Below, piece after piece: positions 16,027 through 24,695 of a DNA stretch of 64,000 nt; the first letter of the stretch is position 1, and each line of letters opens with the position of its first letter. The notes under the pieces were generated by a model. That model did not search any database and was not told the DNA's origin. It saw only the letters and a list, made by a program, of their open reading frames with translations. The DNA comes from an uncultured Christensenella sp. (GTDB lineage Bacteria > Bacillota > Clostridia > Christensenellales > Borkfalkiaceae): contig CAJTPJ010000002.1 in NCBI GenBank assembly GCA_910578145.1, forward strand, positions 124,001 through 188,000, read 5' to 3'. The position numbers were made by a program, and so were the translations under genes.

Positions 16027-16411
16027 CCTTTATTACCTCTGACAAAATGCCCGAAACGAAGGAAGCGCTTTTAGGCGACGAATATTTGGAAGCAATGTTA
16101 GCCGCTTCGCTTACCGATACCGCGGCAGGGATATCGTCCATATACATTATTTCCGCCAACGCGACCAATAAAATGCTTTTATCCGCCGCAAACAAACGTG
16201 ATTCGGGAAAAGCAACCGACTTATTATCGATAATCTCCAAAAATTCGCCCGCGTGGCTATCAACTATTTCAAGCACCCTGTCGGCGTACGCCGCGTCGTC
16301 TTTACTTAAATTTTCACGCTTATAAAGCGCCCTTATAAGCCCGTTTTCCTCTTCGTTAAAGCGCGAGGCAAACACTACCTGAAATGCAACTTCTCTTGCT
16401 TTAGTTCTCAT
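16019..16411 (-). CDS. nusB: Transcription antitermination factor NusB
   Basis: An all-helical RNA-binding protein that with NusE/S10 binds boxA in rRNA leaders. I see the N-terminal R-KAREVAFQVVF helix and the C-terminal AVSVSEAANIASKYSSPKSA signature followed by FVSGIL. I chose the ATG at 16411 because AAGGA lies 7 nt upstream; an earlier TTG (16432) lies before this site. About 130 residues, normal for the family. Confidence 0.92.
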   Translation of the reverse strand: MRTKAREVAFQVVFASRFNEEENGLIRALYKRENLSKDDAAYADRVLEIVDSHAGEFLEIIDNKSVAFPESRLFAADKSILLVALAEIMYMDDIPAAVSVSEAANIASKYSSPKSASFVSGILSEVIKGV

Positions 16412-16434
16412 TTTTTTATCCTTAACTTGCAAAT

Positions 16435-16460
16435 ATTCCCTTAAAAAAATTTAAGGGAAT
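16435..16460 (-). repeat. 11 bp inverted repeat between asp23 and nusB
   Basis: Perfect arms (attcccttaaa/tttaagggaat) around a 4 nt centre. The RNA hairpin has no following T-run, so it may be an RNA-processing or attenuation site rather than a terminator. Confidence 0.55.
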
Positions 16461-16469
16461 ACCGATTAT

Positions 16470-16805
16470 TTATATAGCTGGATTTTCGGGAAAGTTTACG
16501 TCCTGAACGTGAACGTCCACCTTAGCAACCTTGTACTTCGTCATAGATTCGACGTTGTGCTTTATTGATTGCTGAATTTTAAAGGCAAGCGACGAAACGT
16601 TATAGTTGCTGTCTACCTTAACGCAGATATCGGCTATTATGCCCTGCTTATCGAAGTTGAGTTTAACGCCCTTATTTTTGCTGTTTAAAAGCGTTACCCC
16701 CTCCACCTCGTTAATGGCAAGCGCAACTATTCCGCTTACTATACCCGAGTTATAAGTAATTTTACCCTTTTGCGTTGCCGTAGGGTCGTGCCTGATGTGT
16801 GCCAT
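16470..16805 (-). CDS. Asp23/Gls24 family envelope stress protein
   Basis: A 111-residue DUF322-type protein (YqhY/YloU group). The conserved pattern is GKITYNSGIVSGIVALAINEVEGV near residue 15 and the C-terminal strand with VDVHVQDVNFP. Homologues are soluble or membrane-associated proteins; YqhY in Bacillus is linked to control of fatty-acid synthesis. It sits just after spoIIIAH and before nusB, the usual Firmicute position, and has its own sigma-A promoter and a strong Shine-Dalgarno (AAAGGAGAA). Confidence 0.9.
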   Translation of the reverse strand: MAHIRHDPTATQKGKITYNSGIVSGIVALAINEVEGVTLLNSKNKGVKLNFDKQGIIADICVKVDSNYNVSSLAFKIQQSIKHNVESMTKYKVAKVDVHVQDVNFPENPAI

Positions 16806-16824
16806 AAAAATTCTCCTTTACATT

Positions 16825-16853
16825 AGTATAACACTATTTTATTTATTTTGCAA
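16825..16853 (-). promoter_or_regulatory. Sigma-A promoter of asp23-nusB-folD-ispA
   Basis: TTGCAA (16848-16853), 17 nt, TATACT (16825-16830), 19 nt before the asp23 ATG. It decouples housekeeping genes from the sporulation operon upstream. Confidence 0.7.
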
Positions 16854-17342
16854 TTAAACTTGAGAATAAACGGGCAAAATTATTATGTTTCCGGGCGCTA
16901 CGCCAACTTCGTCTTTGAGCATAGTGTAAATTTGCATAGCCGTGTTATAGTTAAGCTCGTTGGAATTGATAAACACGTTTACGCTTTCAGACTCCATTCC
17001 CATAGAAACGACCGCATCGGTGAAACCGCGGGATTTGATAAGCGTTTCCAAAAGAAGCTCGTTTTCCATCATACTAACTATTTTAAGTTTAAGGTCTACG
17101 GCTTCTTTGTACTTTTCGCTGTCCTCTTCGTAGAGCGCGATTACGCTGTCAAGCTGAACAAGCTCTTCGCTTCTCGTGGTAGTTCTTTCCGAGCGGAAGG
17201 TTGTAAAATAATTTGAAGTAGTTATAGCGCCGGAATCGCCGGACGCGATAACGTTGGTTGCAAGCAGCACGTTTAAAACGGCGGTAAGCGCAAGTAAAAA
17301 TACGAGTGAGGACATAATGATGATTTTTTTCTTTTTAGACAT
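16854..17342 (-). CDS. spoIIIAH: Stage III sporulation protein AH
   Basis: A 162-residue protein with a short basic N-terminus, one membrane helix (about 9-31) and an exported domain of the YscJ/FliF ring-building type (about 80-160). In Bacillus SpoIIIAH projects from the mother-cell membrane and pairs with forespore SpoIIQ to form a channel. Last gene of the spoIIIA operon. No spoIIQ is present in the window. Confidence 0.9.
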   Translation of the reverse strand: MSKKKKIIIMSSLVFLLALTAVLNVLLATNVIASGDSGAITTSNYFTTFRSERTTTRSEELVQLDSVIALYEEDSEKYKEAVDLKLKIVSMMENELLLETLIKSRGFTDAVVSMGMESESVNVFINSNELNYNTAMQIYTMLKDEVGVAPGNIIILPVYSQV

Positions 17343-17353
17343 AATTAATCTCC

Positions 17354-17716
17354 TTAATTTTTCATTGAATATATTGCTATAATTTTTTTATCCACGTCCA
17401 AAGCCGTTGAAACGGCGTTTAAAATATCGTTTCTCGTCATAATATTGTCCGCGCCAACGCAAACTATCACCACGCCGAGAATACCGTTTTCGCTTTCGTT
17501 TATCATTACTTCGGTCGCGCCGACGCCCTCTATAGAACTAAGAATAGTCGTCAGCTTTACTTCCGTAGCCGATTTTTCGCCCGCGTCCGTGGAAGCGGAT
17601 TTATCTTTTTTATTAGAACCGTTAATAAAATAGATAGTCCCCACCAACACGATGATAAGTATTACGACTATAATTATTTTTTTGTTGTCGTTAACAAAAT
17701 TAAGTACTTTGCGCAT
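17354..17716 (-). CDS. spoIIIAG: Stage III sporulation protein AG
   Basis: A 120-residue protein, shorter than the Bacillus homologue. It has one N-terminal membrane helix (about 12-31), a short polar linker, and the ring-building domain with LTTILSSIEGVGATEVMI and the terminal ILNAVSTALDV...KI region. SpoIIIAG forms a large ring in the mother cell-forespore channel. The start overlaps spoIIIAF by 17 nt. Confidence 0.9.
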   Translation of the reverse strand: MRKVLNFVNDNKKIIIVVILIIVLVGTIYFINGSNKKDKSASTDAGEKSATEVKLTTILSSIEGVGATEVMINESENGILGVVIVCVGADNIMTRNDILNAVSTALDVDKKIIAIYSMKN

Positions 17717-18143
17717 ATACTGTTATATTTATATAGTTCAACCCGTCCAAATATGCGTAAATTTCATCAATTAATTTTACGTTATTTTCAGCGAGTATCA
17801 CCTCTACCTCCGTCACTTTAAATTGCCCCTCGAAATATCCCACGGCTACGGCGCAGTTTACAGGAGTTTCAAACTCTTTTTCAATAAGTTTTTCAAGTTC
17901 GCCGCTTTGGTGTTCGGAATATACTTCGCATACGTATTCGTAATCAAACCAATAATCGGTCGGTTTTGAAGCATCGTCGTCCTTAATACCGAAAATACCA
18001 GTAATCGGTTGTATTAGTACGGCTATACAGACGAGCCGCATTATAAACGTAATTGATTTATGTAATTTCCCTTCGGGTACGAGCAGTGAAACTATCACCG
18101 ACAAAAATATTACGCCTGCCGCGGCAAGAAGATAAGTTTTCAT
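17700..18143 (-). CDS. spoIIIAF: Stage III sporulation protein AF
   Basis: A 147-residue protein with two N-terminal membrane helices (about 4-22 and 31-50) and a soluble C-terminal domain of about 90 residues containing the ring-building fold typical of SpoIIIAF. It lies 1 nt after spoIIIAE and overlaps spoIIIAG. Identity rests on fold pattern, length and operon position. Confidence 0.88.
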   Translation of the reverse strand: MKTYLLAAAGVIFLSVIVSLLVPEGKLHKSITFIMRLVCIAVLIQPITGIFGIKDDDASKPTDYWFDYEYVCEVYSEHQSGELEKLIEKEFETPVNCAVAVGYFEGQFKVTEVEVILAENNVKLIDEIYAYLDGLNYINITVYAQST

Positions 18144-18144
18144 A

Positions 18145-19407
18145 TCATATAAAGCTGTTTGCCGAGTTGATTATCAGCATTATTACCAGCGCGTACATAA
18201 ACGCCACCGTAAGCAATCCGGCTATAAAGTATTCCACGTTTTTGGAAAGTTCGGACAGTATTTTATATAGCGAATTTTCGCCTATAGGCTGGACTATCGC
18301 GCCCACGATTTTTAAAATTACCGAAAACGCCACAAGCGTTATTATGGGTTGGATTATCTCGAATAAAAGCAGGATAATACCGCACAGCCCTACCGAGCTT
18401 TTAATCAGTAAACCCGCCGACTGCAACATATCGAAGCCGCTTGAAAGAAAGTTGCCGACTATAGGCACGGAATTGCCTATAACGTACTTGGTAGCTTTGA
18501 ATATTATGCCGTCGAACAGCGAAGATGCCGAACTTTGCGCGGTTATAAATATACTGAAAACGGTTACGGTAATGCCTATAACCCATTTCATTAAGCTTTT
18601 GAAAAGGTCCGTAACGCCCGCAAAGGACATTTGGTCGTTTAAACCGGACATAAAACTTAAAACTATTACGCCTATAGTAGCGGGAAATATAAAATTGCTT
18701 ACTATTTCCACAGCGCCGCCCGACAGGAAAATAGCGGAAGGCTGGTAAATTGCCGCCGAACCCGTTCCGCCAGTCAATACGGTAAGCGTTGCAAGTATTG
18801 GCGTAATTATTTCAATTTGGCGTTTAACGCCGTTTATGCACGACGTACAGCCGTTAACTACCCCCACAAGCATTGATGATATAATTAAAATTATAACCGA
18901 ATAGCAGGCAAGGTGAACGATTTTTGAAGTGGATTTGCCTATAACGGTACCTTCGGCAACGCTGACTACCGCCGAAAGCAATCCCACCGCCGTTACGGTA
19001 GCAAAAGCGGGAATAAGCGAAATAACGTCCTTAAAAATAATTGAAAACAATTCGTTTAAATAACCGCTATATTCCGTTCCGAGATTTCCGCCTATTAGGT
19101 AGGCAACTATTTCCTTGGCAGTGCCGCCGAAATTAAAAAGATAGCTGTCCGCATTTTCGTCAAGATATTTTTGTAATTCGGAAAGGTCTAAATTTTCCAG
19201 CAGTTTCGCTATGTTTCCGTTAAGTTCAGTTGCGCCGTCAGTCGCCGCGGATACGGCAATACCCGTACACGCAAGCAGAAACGCCATAACCGCAAGCACG
19301 GCTATTATAATTATTTTTGTTACGCGAGATTTATGAGCGACACTATTATTTTGTAAGTGCTTGAAAGTATTGGGATAGCCGCGACGAATAAGATTATTTT
19401 TCCACAT
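18145..19407 (-). CDS. spoIIIAE: Stage III sporulation protein AE
   Basis: A 420-residue polytopic membrane protein, the largest SpoIIIA component. A hydrophobic N-terminal signal-like segment (about 32-54) is followed by a soluble loop and at least six membrane helices; conserved stretches include CSSCINGVKR-like VVNGCTSCINGVKRQ. The ATG at 19407 implies an 88 nt overlap with spoIIIAD and an unusual basic N-terminal extension. No other ATG, GTG or TTG in frame keeps the signal segment, so the true start is uncertain. Confidence 0.88.
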   Translation of the reverse strand: MWKNNLIRRGYPNTFKHLQNNSVAHKSRVTKIIIIAVLAVMAFLLACTGIAVSAATDGATELNGNIAKLLENLDLSELQKYLDENADSYLFNFGGTAKEIVAYLIGGNLGTEYSGYLNELFSIIFKDVISLIPAFATVTAVGLLSAVVSVAEGTVIGKSTSKIVHLACYSVIILIISSMLVGVVNGCTSCINGVKRQIEIITPILATLTVLTGGTGSAAIYQPSAIFLSGGAVEIVSNFIFPATIGVIVLSFMSGLNDQMSFAGVTDLFKSLMKWVIGITVTVFSIFITAQSSASSLFDGIIFKATKYVIGNSVPIVGNFLSSGFDMLQSAGLLIKSSVGLCGIILLLFEIIQPIITLVAFSVILKIVGAIVQPIGENSLYKILSELSKNVEYFIAGLLTVAFMYALVIMLIINSANSFI

Positions 19408-19712
19408 ATTATCAGCTTGTCCGCCACCCCTCCGAAGCCAAGCTCCTTTACGGAGCCTGCAGTAATTTCAACGAGAAAACCTATCCCGATTATTTTAAAT
19501 ACAGTGCGAATAAGTTCGTTGTCTATACCCGTGCCCTCGGTAAACTGCTTTATAAACGCAATACTTTCGGACAAGTAGTCGAAAACGTATAAAAATATTA
19601 TTACGCCGCCCGCAGTAAGACAAAGCGGCACCATTTCAGACTTATGGCTTTTTAAAATAAACGCGCTCACCGCCGTAATAACGGCGATACAGCATAAACG
19701 GAACACGTACAT
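19320..19712 (-). CDS. spoIIIAD: Stage III sporulation protein AD
   Basis: A 130-residue membrane protein with about four helices (1-20, 30-45, 75-90, 100-125). The family segment FKIIGIGFLVEITAGSVKELG is clear. It overlaps spoIIIAC by one base. It is part of the SpoIIIA-SpoIIQ feeding-tube complex made in the mother cell. Confidence 0.92.
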   Translation of the reverse strand: MYVFRLCCIAVITAVSAFILKSHKSEMVPLCLTAGGVIIFLYVFDYLSESIAFIKQFTEGTGIDNELIRTVFKIIGIGFLVEITAGSVKELGFGGVADKLIICGKIILFVAAIPILSSTYKIIVSLINLA

Positions 19713-19909
19713 CAGAACATATCGAATAATTGCCTTATTTGCGAAAACAAATCGGCAATCATAGTTATTACTACCGTAAGCACGATTATAAGCCCGACGA
19801 GACTTACAAGCGTTGCAATATCGTCCCTATCCGATTTTTTTAAAACCTGACAAATTATCGTAATTATAATGCCTATCGCGGCAATTTTAAAAATTATACT
19901 TATATCCAT
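19712..19909 (-). CDS. spoIIIAC: Stage III sporulation protein AC
   Basis: A 65-residue small membrane protein with two helices (about 3-23 and 31-52) separated by a polar loop KKSDRDDIA. Length and sequence (IFKIAAIGIIITI, LVSLVGLIIVLTVV) are typical of SpoIIIAC. It lies 2 nt after spoIIIAB. Confidence 0.93.
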   Translation of the reverse strand: MDISIIFKIAAIGIIITIICQVLKKSDRDDIATLVSLVGLIIVLTVVITMIADLFSQIRQLFDMF

Positions 19910-19911
19910 AA

Positions 19912-20337
19912 TTAAGCCAACAACACCGCCATAAGCACGCCCACCATAAAAAAAATTTTAACGTACAGCGAACTGTATTTTTTATATTCCTGAAAACTTT
20001 CGTCTCTGCGCTTTGCAAGCGCGGCTTTTCTGCCATTGAGGTAATCTATTTGCGAAAGCGCGTCGCTTTTCCCGAGGTTTACGGCATATTCGGTAATAGC
20101 TTCACCGTCTTTACCGTCCAACAGGCTGCCGCCTTTTAGCATTTCGGGCATAAACTTAAAATTTTGCGCCACCTTGTCAATGGGGTTACGCGCGTATTTT
20201 AAGTTGATTAAAAGTTGCTCGTTAAACTCGTACAACTCGGAAAAAACCTGCATTTTCTTTTTTTTATTCGTCGAAAGAAACACGCCTATTGAAGTTGTCA
20301 GCGCAATTACCGCCAATAGCATTAAAATTTTTATCAT
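19912..20337 (-). CDS. spoIIIAB: Stage III sporulation protein AB
   Basis: A 141-residue protein, shorter than the ~170 of Bacillus. It has an N-terminal membrane helix, a long amphipathic helical middle and a C-terminal membrane helix (about 123-140), as in SpoIIIAB and related type II secretion GspF-like proteins. The N-terminal 74 nt of coding sequence overlap the 3' end of spoIIIAA in another frame. Confidence 0.85.
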   Translation of the reverse strand: MIKILMLLAVIALTTSIGVFLSTNKKKKMQVFSELYEFNEQLLINLKYARNPIDKVAQNFKFMPEMLKGGSLLDGKDGEAITEYAVNLGKSDALSQIDYLNGRKAALAKRRDESFQEYKKYSSLYVKIFFMVGVLMAVLLA

Positions 20338-21166
20338 AAATAACAGGTTGCCCGTACAAAGATTTTATTTCCGCAAAATATTCAAACGGCATTTCCTTCA
20401 ATTTGTCTTTATCCGTTACGTGAGAAGATGCAATAACTTTTATCCCGCAATCATATGCGTACTGCACTGCCTTTACGTCGTCTGCGCCGTAAAGCTCGTC
20501 GGTAATAATAACGTCGGGTTTCATAGCTCTTATCGCGCTTACTATCGCGCCCAGCTTATTAAAACACCGTATAACGTCCGCCGCGCCCAAATCAAAGCCG
20601 TCGCCAAAGCCGTCCATAGCCGCAATTTCGTTGCGCTCGTCCAAAACGAGCACGTTATATTTACGGTTATCGCTTAAAAACCTTGCAATGTCCCGTAGCA
20701 TTGTGGTTTTACCAAGACCGGGCTTTGAAAATATCAACGTGCTGAAAAGCCCGCCAGACAACAATTTTTCGCATATTTCCCTGCCGCAACCGCGCACGTC
20801 GTGCGGAATACGCACGTTAAGCGAAGTTACGTTTTTTATTGCGTTTACCGCACCGTTTTCCGTAACGTATTCACCCGCAATGCCTATCCTTACCCCGTGC
20901 CCAACAGTAATAAACCCGCTTTTCATCTGTTCAAGGTAACCGTAAATACAGCCGCCTGTCGCCGAATTTAAAACTTGGGAAACGTCTTCGGCAATAACGC
21001 GGTCGTTTGCTCCCGAGGATATTCCTCCAGCCCCTAAATAACGGTATGCACCGTTATAGCCGATTATTACGGGTTGTCCGCGCCGAAGCCTTATTTCGGA
21101 AATAAGATTATAATTTAAATGACTTACCGCCGTCGCAACCGCAGTTGGCAAAAAGGACAAACCCAT
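20264..21166 (-). CDS. spoIIIAA: Stage III sporulation protein AA (ATPase)
   Basis: A 300-residue ATPase of the secretion/pilus superfamily, the putative motor of the SpoIIIA channel. Features are EIRLRRGQPVII near residue 24, Walker A in FSKPGLGKTTML (about 150), Walker B with VIITDELYG and the VIASSHV sensor. First gene of the complete spoIIIAA-AH operon. No Shine-Dalgarno is visible before the ATG. A terminator lies 30 nt upstream, so a mother-cell (sigma-E) promoter should lie in that gap, but I could not recognise one. Confidence 0.93.
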   Translation of the reverse strand: MGLSFLPTAVATAVSHLNYNLISEIRLRRGQPVIIGYNGAYRYLGAGGISSGANDRVIAEDVSQVLNSATGGCIYGYLEQMKSGFITVGHGVRIGIAGEYVTENGAVNAIKNVTSLNVRIPHDVRGCGREICEKLLSGGLFSTLIFSKPGLGKTTMLRDIARFLSDNRKYNVLVLDERNEIAAMDGFGDGFDLGAADVIRCFNKLGAIVSAIRAMKPDVIITDELYGADDVKAVQYAYDCGIKVIASSHVTDKDKLKEMPFEYFAEIKSLYGQPVIYDKNFNAIGGNCADNFNRRVSFDE

Positions 21167-21190
21167 ACTTTAATTTATTTATTACCATAT

Positions 21191-21218
21191 AAAAAAAGAA
21201 CCCCCTAACGGAGTTCCT
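21191..21218 (-). terminator. Second intrinsic terminator between tRNA-Leu and spoIIIAA
   Basis: A 9 bp stem with two G-U pairs (21196-21204 with 21210-21218) followed by seven T on the minus strand. It insulates spoIIIAA from the tRNA transcript. Confidence 0.7.
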
Positions 21219-21265
21219 AAATAAAAATTTTTATAAAGCTACTATTCAATATAAATTAAAAGCAT

Positions 21266-21299
21266 AAACGGCGAAAGGTTTAAAAACCTTTCGCCGTTT
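21266..21299 (-). terminator. Strong hairpin terminator after tRNA-Leu(UAA)
   Basis: A 16 bp perfect stem (21266-21281 with 21284-21299) starts 3 nt past the tRNA CCA end. The T-tract is short (ATGCTTTT), and a second terminator follows 50 nt on. Confidence 0.7.
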
Positions 21300-21302
21300 A
21301 CC

Positions 21303-21387
21303 TGGTGCACTCGACAGGAATTGAACCTGCATGGAGTTACCCACAAGATCCTTAGTCTTGCGCGTCTGCCAGTTCCGCCACGAGTGC
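21303..21387 (-). tRNA. tRNA-Leu (anticodon UAA)
   Basis: An 85 nt class II tRNA with encoded CCA. The acceptor stem GCACUCG pairs with CGAGUGC. The anticodon loop CUAAGGA in stem CAAGA/UCUUG gives UAA. A long variable arm is present, as expected for leucine. Confidence 0.96.
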
Positions 21388-21405
21388 TTAATCAAAGCAA
21401 GGTAA

Positions 21406-21434
21406 ATTCTATAATATTTTAAAAGCAATGTCAA
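21406..21434 (-). promoter_or_regulatory. Sigma-A promoter of tRNA-Leu(UAA)
   Basis: TTGACA (21429-21434), 17 nt, TAGAAT (21406-21411), 18 nt before the mature tRNA. Confidence 0.85.
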
Positions 21435-21451
21435 GCCAAATTAATTGCATT

Positions 21452-22054
21452 TTAAAAATTTTTTAAATACTTTTCTTTGATTTCGGTTATCGTATTTATA
21501 ACGTTTTGCCTTAAATCACGCAAATTACCGCTATTATGAATGACATAGTACTCTGCAAAATTGCAATTCGCGTAATTTTGCTGATTATTCATACGTTTTT
21601 TTGCCTCTGATGGCGATAACCCGTCCCTTTGCATAACGCTTAAAATTCTATCATTTTCATCACGCATTACCACTATTACGTTATCAAAATACTTTTCATA
21701 GCCGCTTTCAAACAGCAACGGAACTTCGCAAAAACTTATTTCTTTGTCCTGCATTTTCTCAAATACAGCTTTAAAAATTTTAGGATGGGTTATATTATTT
21801 AACTTTTCAAGCTCTGCCGCGTTACTAAAAACCAAAGCGCCCAGCTTTTTTCTGTCCAGCTTGCCGTTTTCATCAACCACGTCATTAAACGCTTTACCTA
21901 TTTCTGCGCTTAATCCGGCGCCGTTTAAAAGCTGACTATATATTTCATCGCAAGAATAAACGGGAAACCCCTCGCCGCGTATAATTTCTAAAACGGTTGA
22001 TTTTCCACTGCCGATTCCGCCCGTTATCGCAATTTTAACGTTATTTCGCATCAT
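21452..22054 (-). CDS. coaE: Dephospho-CoA kinase
   Basis: Last step of coenzyme A synthesis. The P-loop GGIGSGKST lies about 10 residues from the start, YSCDEIYSQLL carries the conserved acidic residue, and the CoA-domain segment ENDRILSVMQRDGLSPSEAKKRM follows with NNQQNYA. I start at the first of two adjacent ATG codons at 22054, overlapping the polA 3' end by 14 nt. Length about 200, normal. Confidence 0.94.
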   Translation of the reverse strand: MMRNNVKIAITGGIGSGKSTVLEIIRGEGFPVYSCDEIYSQLLNGAGLSAEIGKAFNDVVDENGKLDRKKLGALVFSNAAELEKLNNITHPKIFKAVFEKMQDKEISFCEVPLLFESGYEKYFDNVIVVMRDENDRILSVMQRDGLSPSEAKKRMNNQQNYANCNFAEYYVIHNSGNLRDLRQNVINTITEIKEKYLKNF

Positions 22055-24599
22055 ACCAATTTTTGCCGCCGTGCACTTCAACTTCAAGCGGAACTTTAAG
22101 TTTTACTGCGTTTTCCATTTCGTACTTTAAAATTTCAGAAGCGAGCTCAGCTTCGCTTTCGGGCGCCTCTAAAATAAGTTCGTCGTGAACCTGCAATATA
22201 ATTTTCGTTTTCAATCCTGCCGCTTTAAGCGCCTTATCAACGTTTATCATAGCAATTTTTATGATATCCGCACTTGAACCTTGAAGCGGCATATTCATTG
22301 CTGCCCTTTCACCAAACTGTCTCATAGCATAGTTAGTAGATTTTATCTCAGGAATAACGCGCTTTCTTCCCGTAATTGTAGAAACGTAGCCGTGCTCGCG
22401 GGCAAATTCCACGTTTTTATTCATAAAATCCTTTACGGCGCTATAAGTTTCAAAATATTTTGATATATATTCCCTCGCGGTTGCCGTGGAAATATTAAGA
22501 TTTTTTGAAAGACCGTACTCGCTTATACCGTAGATTATACCAAAATTTACCGCTTTAGCCGCACGGCGCATTTTGGAAGTCACTTCGTCAATACCGACGC
22601 TAAACACCTGCGACGCGGTAACGCTGTGGATATCAATGCCCGAACCGTACGCTTCTATTAACTCTTTACAGCCCGAAAAATGAGCCAAAAGTCGCAATTC
22701 TATCTGTGAATAATCGGCATCAAGGAAAACATTGCCCTCGCGCGCAACGAAAAGTTTTCTAAGCTCCCTACCCTCCTCGTCGCGTATGGGGATATTTTGC
22801 AAATTTGGATTAACGCTTGAAAGCCTACCCGTAGTGGTAACCGTTTGGGTGTAAGTAGTATGCACCTGTCCGCTGCGCTTATCGATAACGGGGCGCAACC
22901 CGTCGAGGTAAGTTGAATTAATTTTTTGATAAAACCTGTATTTGAGAATATTCTCTACCACGGGATATTTATCCGCAATTTTTTCAAGCACATCCGCGCT
23001 AGTAACAAATTTTCCGTTCTTTTTCTTTACTTCAACAATGCCGAGTTTACCGTAAAGCACTTCGCCAAGTTGCATTGGCGAATTTAAATTGAACTGCTTG
23101 CCGCAAATTTCAAAAACTTTATTTTTATATTCTTCTGACAAATTATGAAAATGAGCGGAAAGTTCGTCTAAAACCTTTAAACTGATTTTTACGCCCTCGC
23201 TCTCCATTTCAAAAAGCACTTTAATAAGCGGTTTTTCAATGCTTTCGTATAAATTTAAAGTATTTGAGTCTTTAAGCCGCACGGAAATTGCGGAATAGAG
23301 CCAACTTATATCATATGCGCTGAACGCGTAATCCAAATTATAAAATGCGCATAAGTCTTTAAGCGACAATGACGCCGTTTCGTAGTCGCACAGATAGTTC
23401 ATCAAAAGAATATCTTCGTAATCGCACGCAAAATCAACGTCGCACTCTTTCAACGCGTGCATAATTTTTTTGCAGTCGTCGGAAATAACTTTATTTGCCG
23501 GATTTTCAAAAATATTTTTATAAATCAATTTCAGCGCATCGTAGCTTATTCCGCTGTCCGGTATAATACTTTCCGAAAACGCAAGCGAGTATTGCTTTCC
23601 GCCGGTAAAAATTTCCACGCTTTTATCGTTTAAATGAATATAAAAGACGTTCTGTTCCTGTAAAACGCTTTCAATTTTTTCAAAAGAGCCGCAATTAATT
23701 TTTTCTGGATAAACGATTTTATCTGCAGCGGAAGAACTTGTTTTTTCGTCGAAAATATCCATTCCAAGCAAGCTACGGAATTCAAATTCGGTAAAAATTT
23801 TCTTAACTTCGCCGTTAAATTTTGTAGGCGAAACACAATTTTCAAGGGAAATATCCAATTTGCACTGCGTATCGATTGTTGCAAGTTTATAAGAAAGATA
23901 GGCAAGCTCCTTGTTGCATTGAAGTTTTACGCCCGTAGAGCCCTTTATTTCATCAATATTTGCGTAAATCCCGTCAAGGTTGCCGTATTGCTGCAAAAGC
24001 GTGTACGCCGTTTTTTCACCAATACCGGGCACGCCGGGAATATTATCCGACTTATCGCCCATTAGCGCTTTTAAATCGACAATCTGCGAAGTGCTTTCAA
24101 GCCCCGTTTCCTCTTTAAAGTTATCCGCGTTGAGTTTAAGTAAATCGGAAACCCCGCGCCTTGTATAATAAACGTCTGTACGTGCGCCGACAAGCTGAAA
24201 ACTATCCCTGTCACCCGTATAAATATAGCTGTGAACGTCAAACTTTTTTGATAGCGTGCCAAGCAAATCGTCGGCTTCAAACCCAGCCTTTTCGCATATT
24301 GCAACGCGCATAGCGCGCAAAAGATTTTTAAGGGGTTCAACCTGTACGGCAAGGTCTTCCGGCATAGATTTTCGCGTAGCTTTATAACCTTCAAACATTT
24401 TATGCCTGAAAGTGGGCTCTTTAAGGTCGAAGGTGACTATAAGATACTCGGGCTTTAAATCAGCCTGTATTTTAAACAGAAGTTTGGTAAACCCGAAAAT
24501 TGCGTTGGTGGGCATACCGTTTTTGGTCATAAACACGGGAGTTGCGTAAAACGCTCTGTTTAAAAGGCTGTTACCGTCTATCAATACAAGTTTTTTCAT
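22041..24599 (-). CDS. polA: DNA polymerase I
   Basis: An 852-residue polymerase for gap filling and RNA primer removal. The 5'-3' exonuclease domain (about 1-290) has intact acidic motifs, including ALMGDKSDNIPG. The middle domain lacks the clear DxE proofreading motif, as in Bacillus and Thermus Pol I. The polymerase domain carries motif A DADYSQIELR, motif B RRAAKAVNFGIIYG and motif C QVHDELILE. It is followed by overlapping coaE. There is no Shine-Dalgarno; a putative -10 lies 8 nt before the ATG. Confidence 0.97.
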   Translation of the reverse strand: MKKLVLIDGNSLLNRAFYATPVFMTKNGMPTNAIFGFTKLLFKIQADLKPEYLIVTFDLKEPTFRHKMFEGYKATRKSMPEDLAVQVEPLKNLLRAMRVAICEKAGFEADDLLGTLSKKFDVHSYIYTGDRDSFQLVGARTDVYYTRRGVSDLLKLNADNFKEETGLESTSQIVDLKALMGDKSDNIPGVPGIGEKTAYTLLQQYGNLDGIYANIDEIKGSTGVKLQCNKELAYLSYKLATIDTQCKLDISLENCVSPTKFNGEVKKIFTEFEFRSLLGMDIFDEKTSSSAADKIVYPEKINCGSFEKIESVLQEQNVFYIHLNDKSVEIFTGGKQYSLAFSESIIPDSGISYDALKLIYKNIFENPANKVISDDCKKIMHALKECDVDFACDYEDILLMNYLCDYETASLSLKDLCAFYNLDYAFSAYDISWLYSAISVRLKDSNTLNLYESIEKPLIKVLFEMESEGVKISLKVLDELSAHFHNLSEEYKNKVFEICGKQFNLNSPMQLGEVLYGKLGIVEVKKKNGKFVTSADVLEKIADKYPVVENILKYRFYQKINSTYLDGLRPVIDKRSGQVHTTYTQTVTTTGRLSSVNPNLQNIPIRDEEGRELRKLFVAREGNVFLDADYSQIELRLLAHFSGCKELIEAYGSGIDIHSVTASQVFSVGIDEVTSKMRRAAKAVNFGIIYGISEYGLSKNLNISTATAREYISKYFETYSAVKDFMNKNVEFAREHGYVSTITGRKRVIPEIKSTNYAMRQFGERAAMNMPLQGSSADIIKIAMINVDKALKAAGLKTKIILQVHDELILEAPESEAELASEILKYEMENAVKLKVPLEVEVHGGKNWYDAK

Positions 24600-24607
24600 A
24601 CGTGTTT

Positions 24608-24636
24608 AGTTTATCACTTTTATTAAATAAAATCAA
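24608..24636 (-). promoter_or_regulatory. Candidate sigma-A promoter of polA
   Basis: TTGATT (24631-24636), 17 nt, TAAACT (24608-24613), then 8 nt to the ATG. The -10 is imperfect. If real, the mRNA is leaderless or nearly so. Confidence 0.4.
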
Positions 24637-24655
24637 TCATTAAATTGAAAAACGC

Positions 24656-24684
24656 TTGATTTTTGTCGTTGAATATAATATAAT
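24656..24684 (+). promoter_or_regulatory. Sigma-A promoter of tRNA-Leu(CAA)
   Basis: TTGATT (24656-24661), 17 nt, TATAAT (24679-24684), 11 nt before the tRNA. It lies back to back with the polA promoter. Confidence 0.75.
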
Positions 24685-24695
24685 AATTTAGCCGT

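Noticed and set aside
16435..16460. Terminator between asp23 and nusB
   Set aside because: The inverted repeat is perfect but has no T-run after it on the minus strand, so it was listed as a repeat only.
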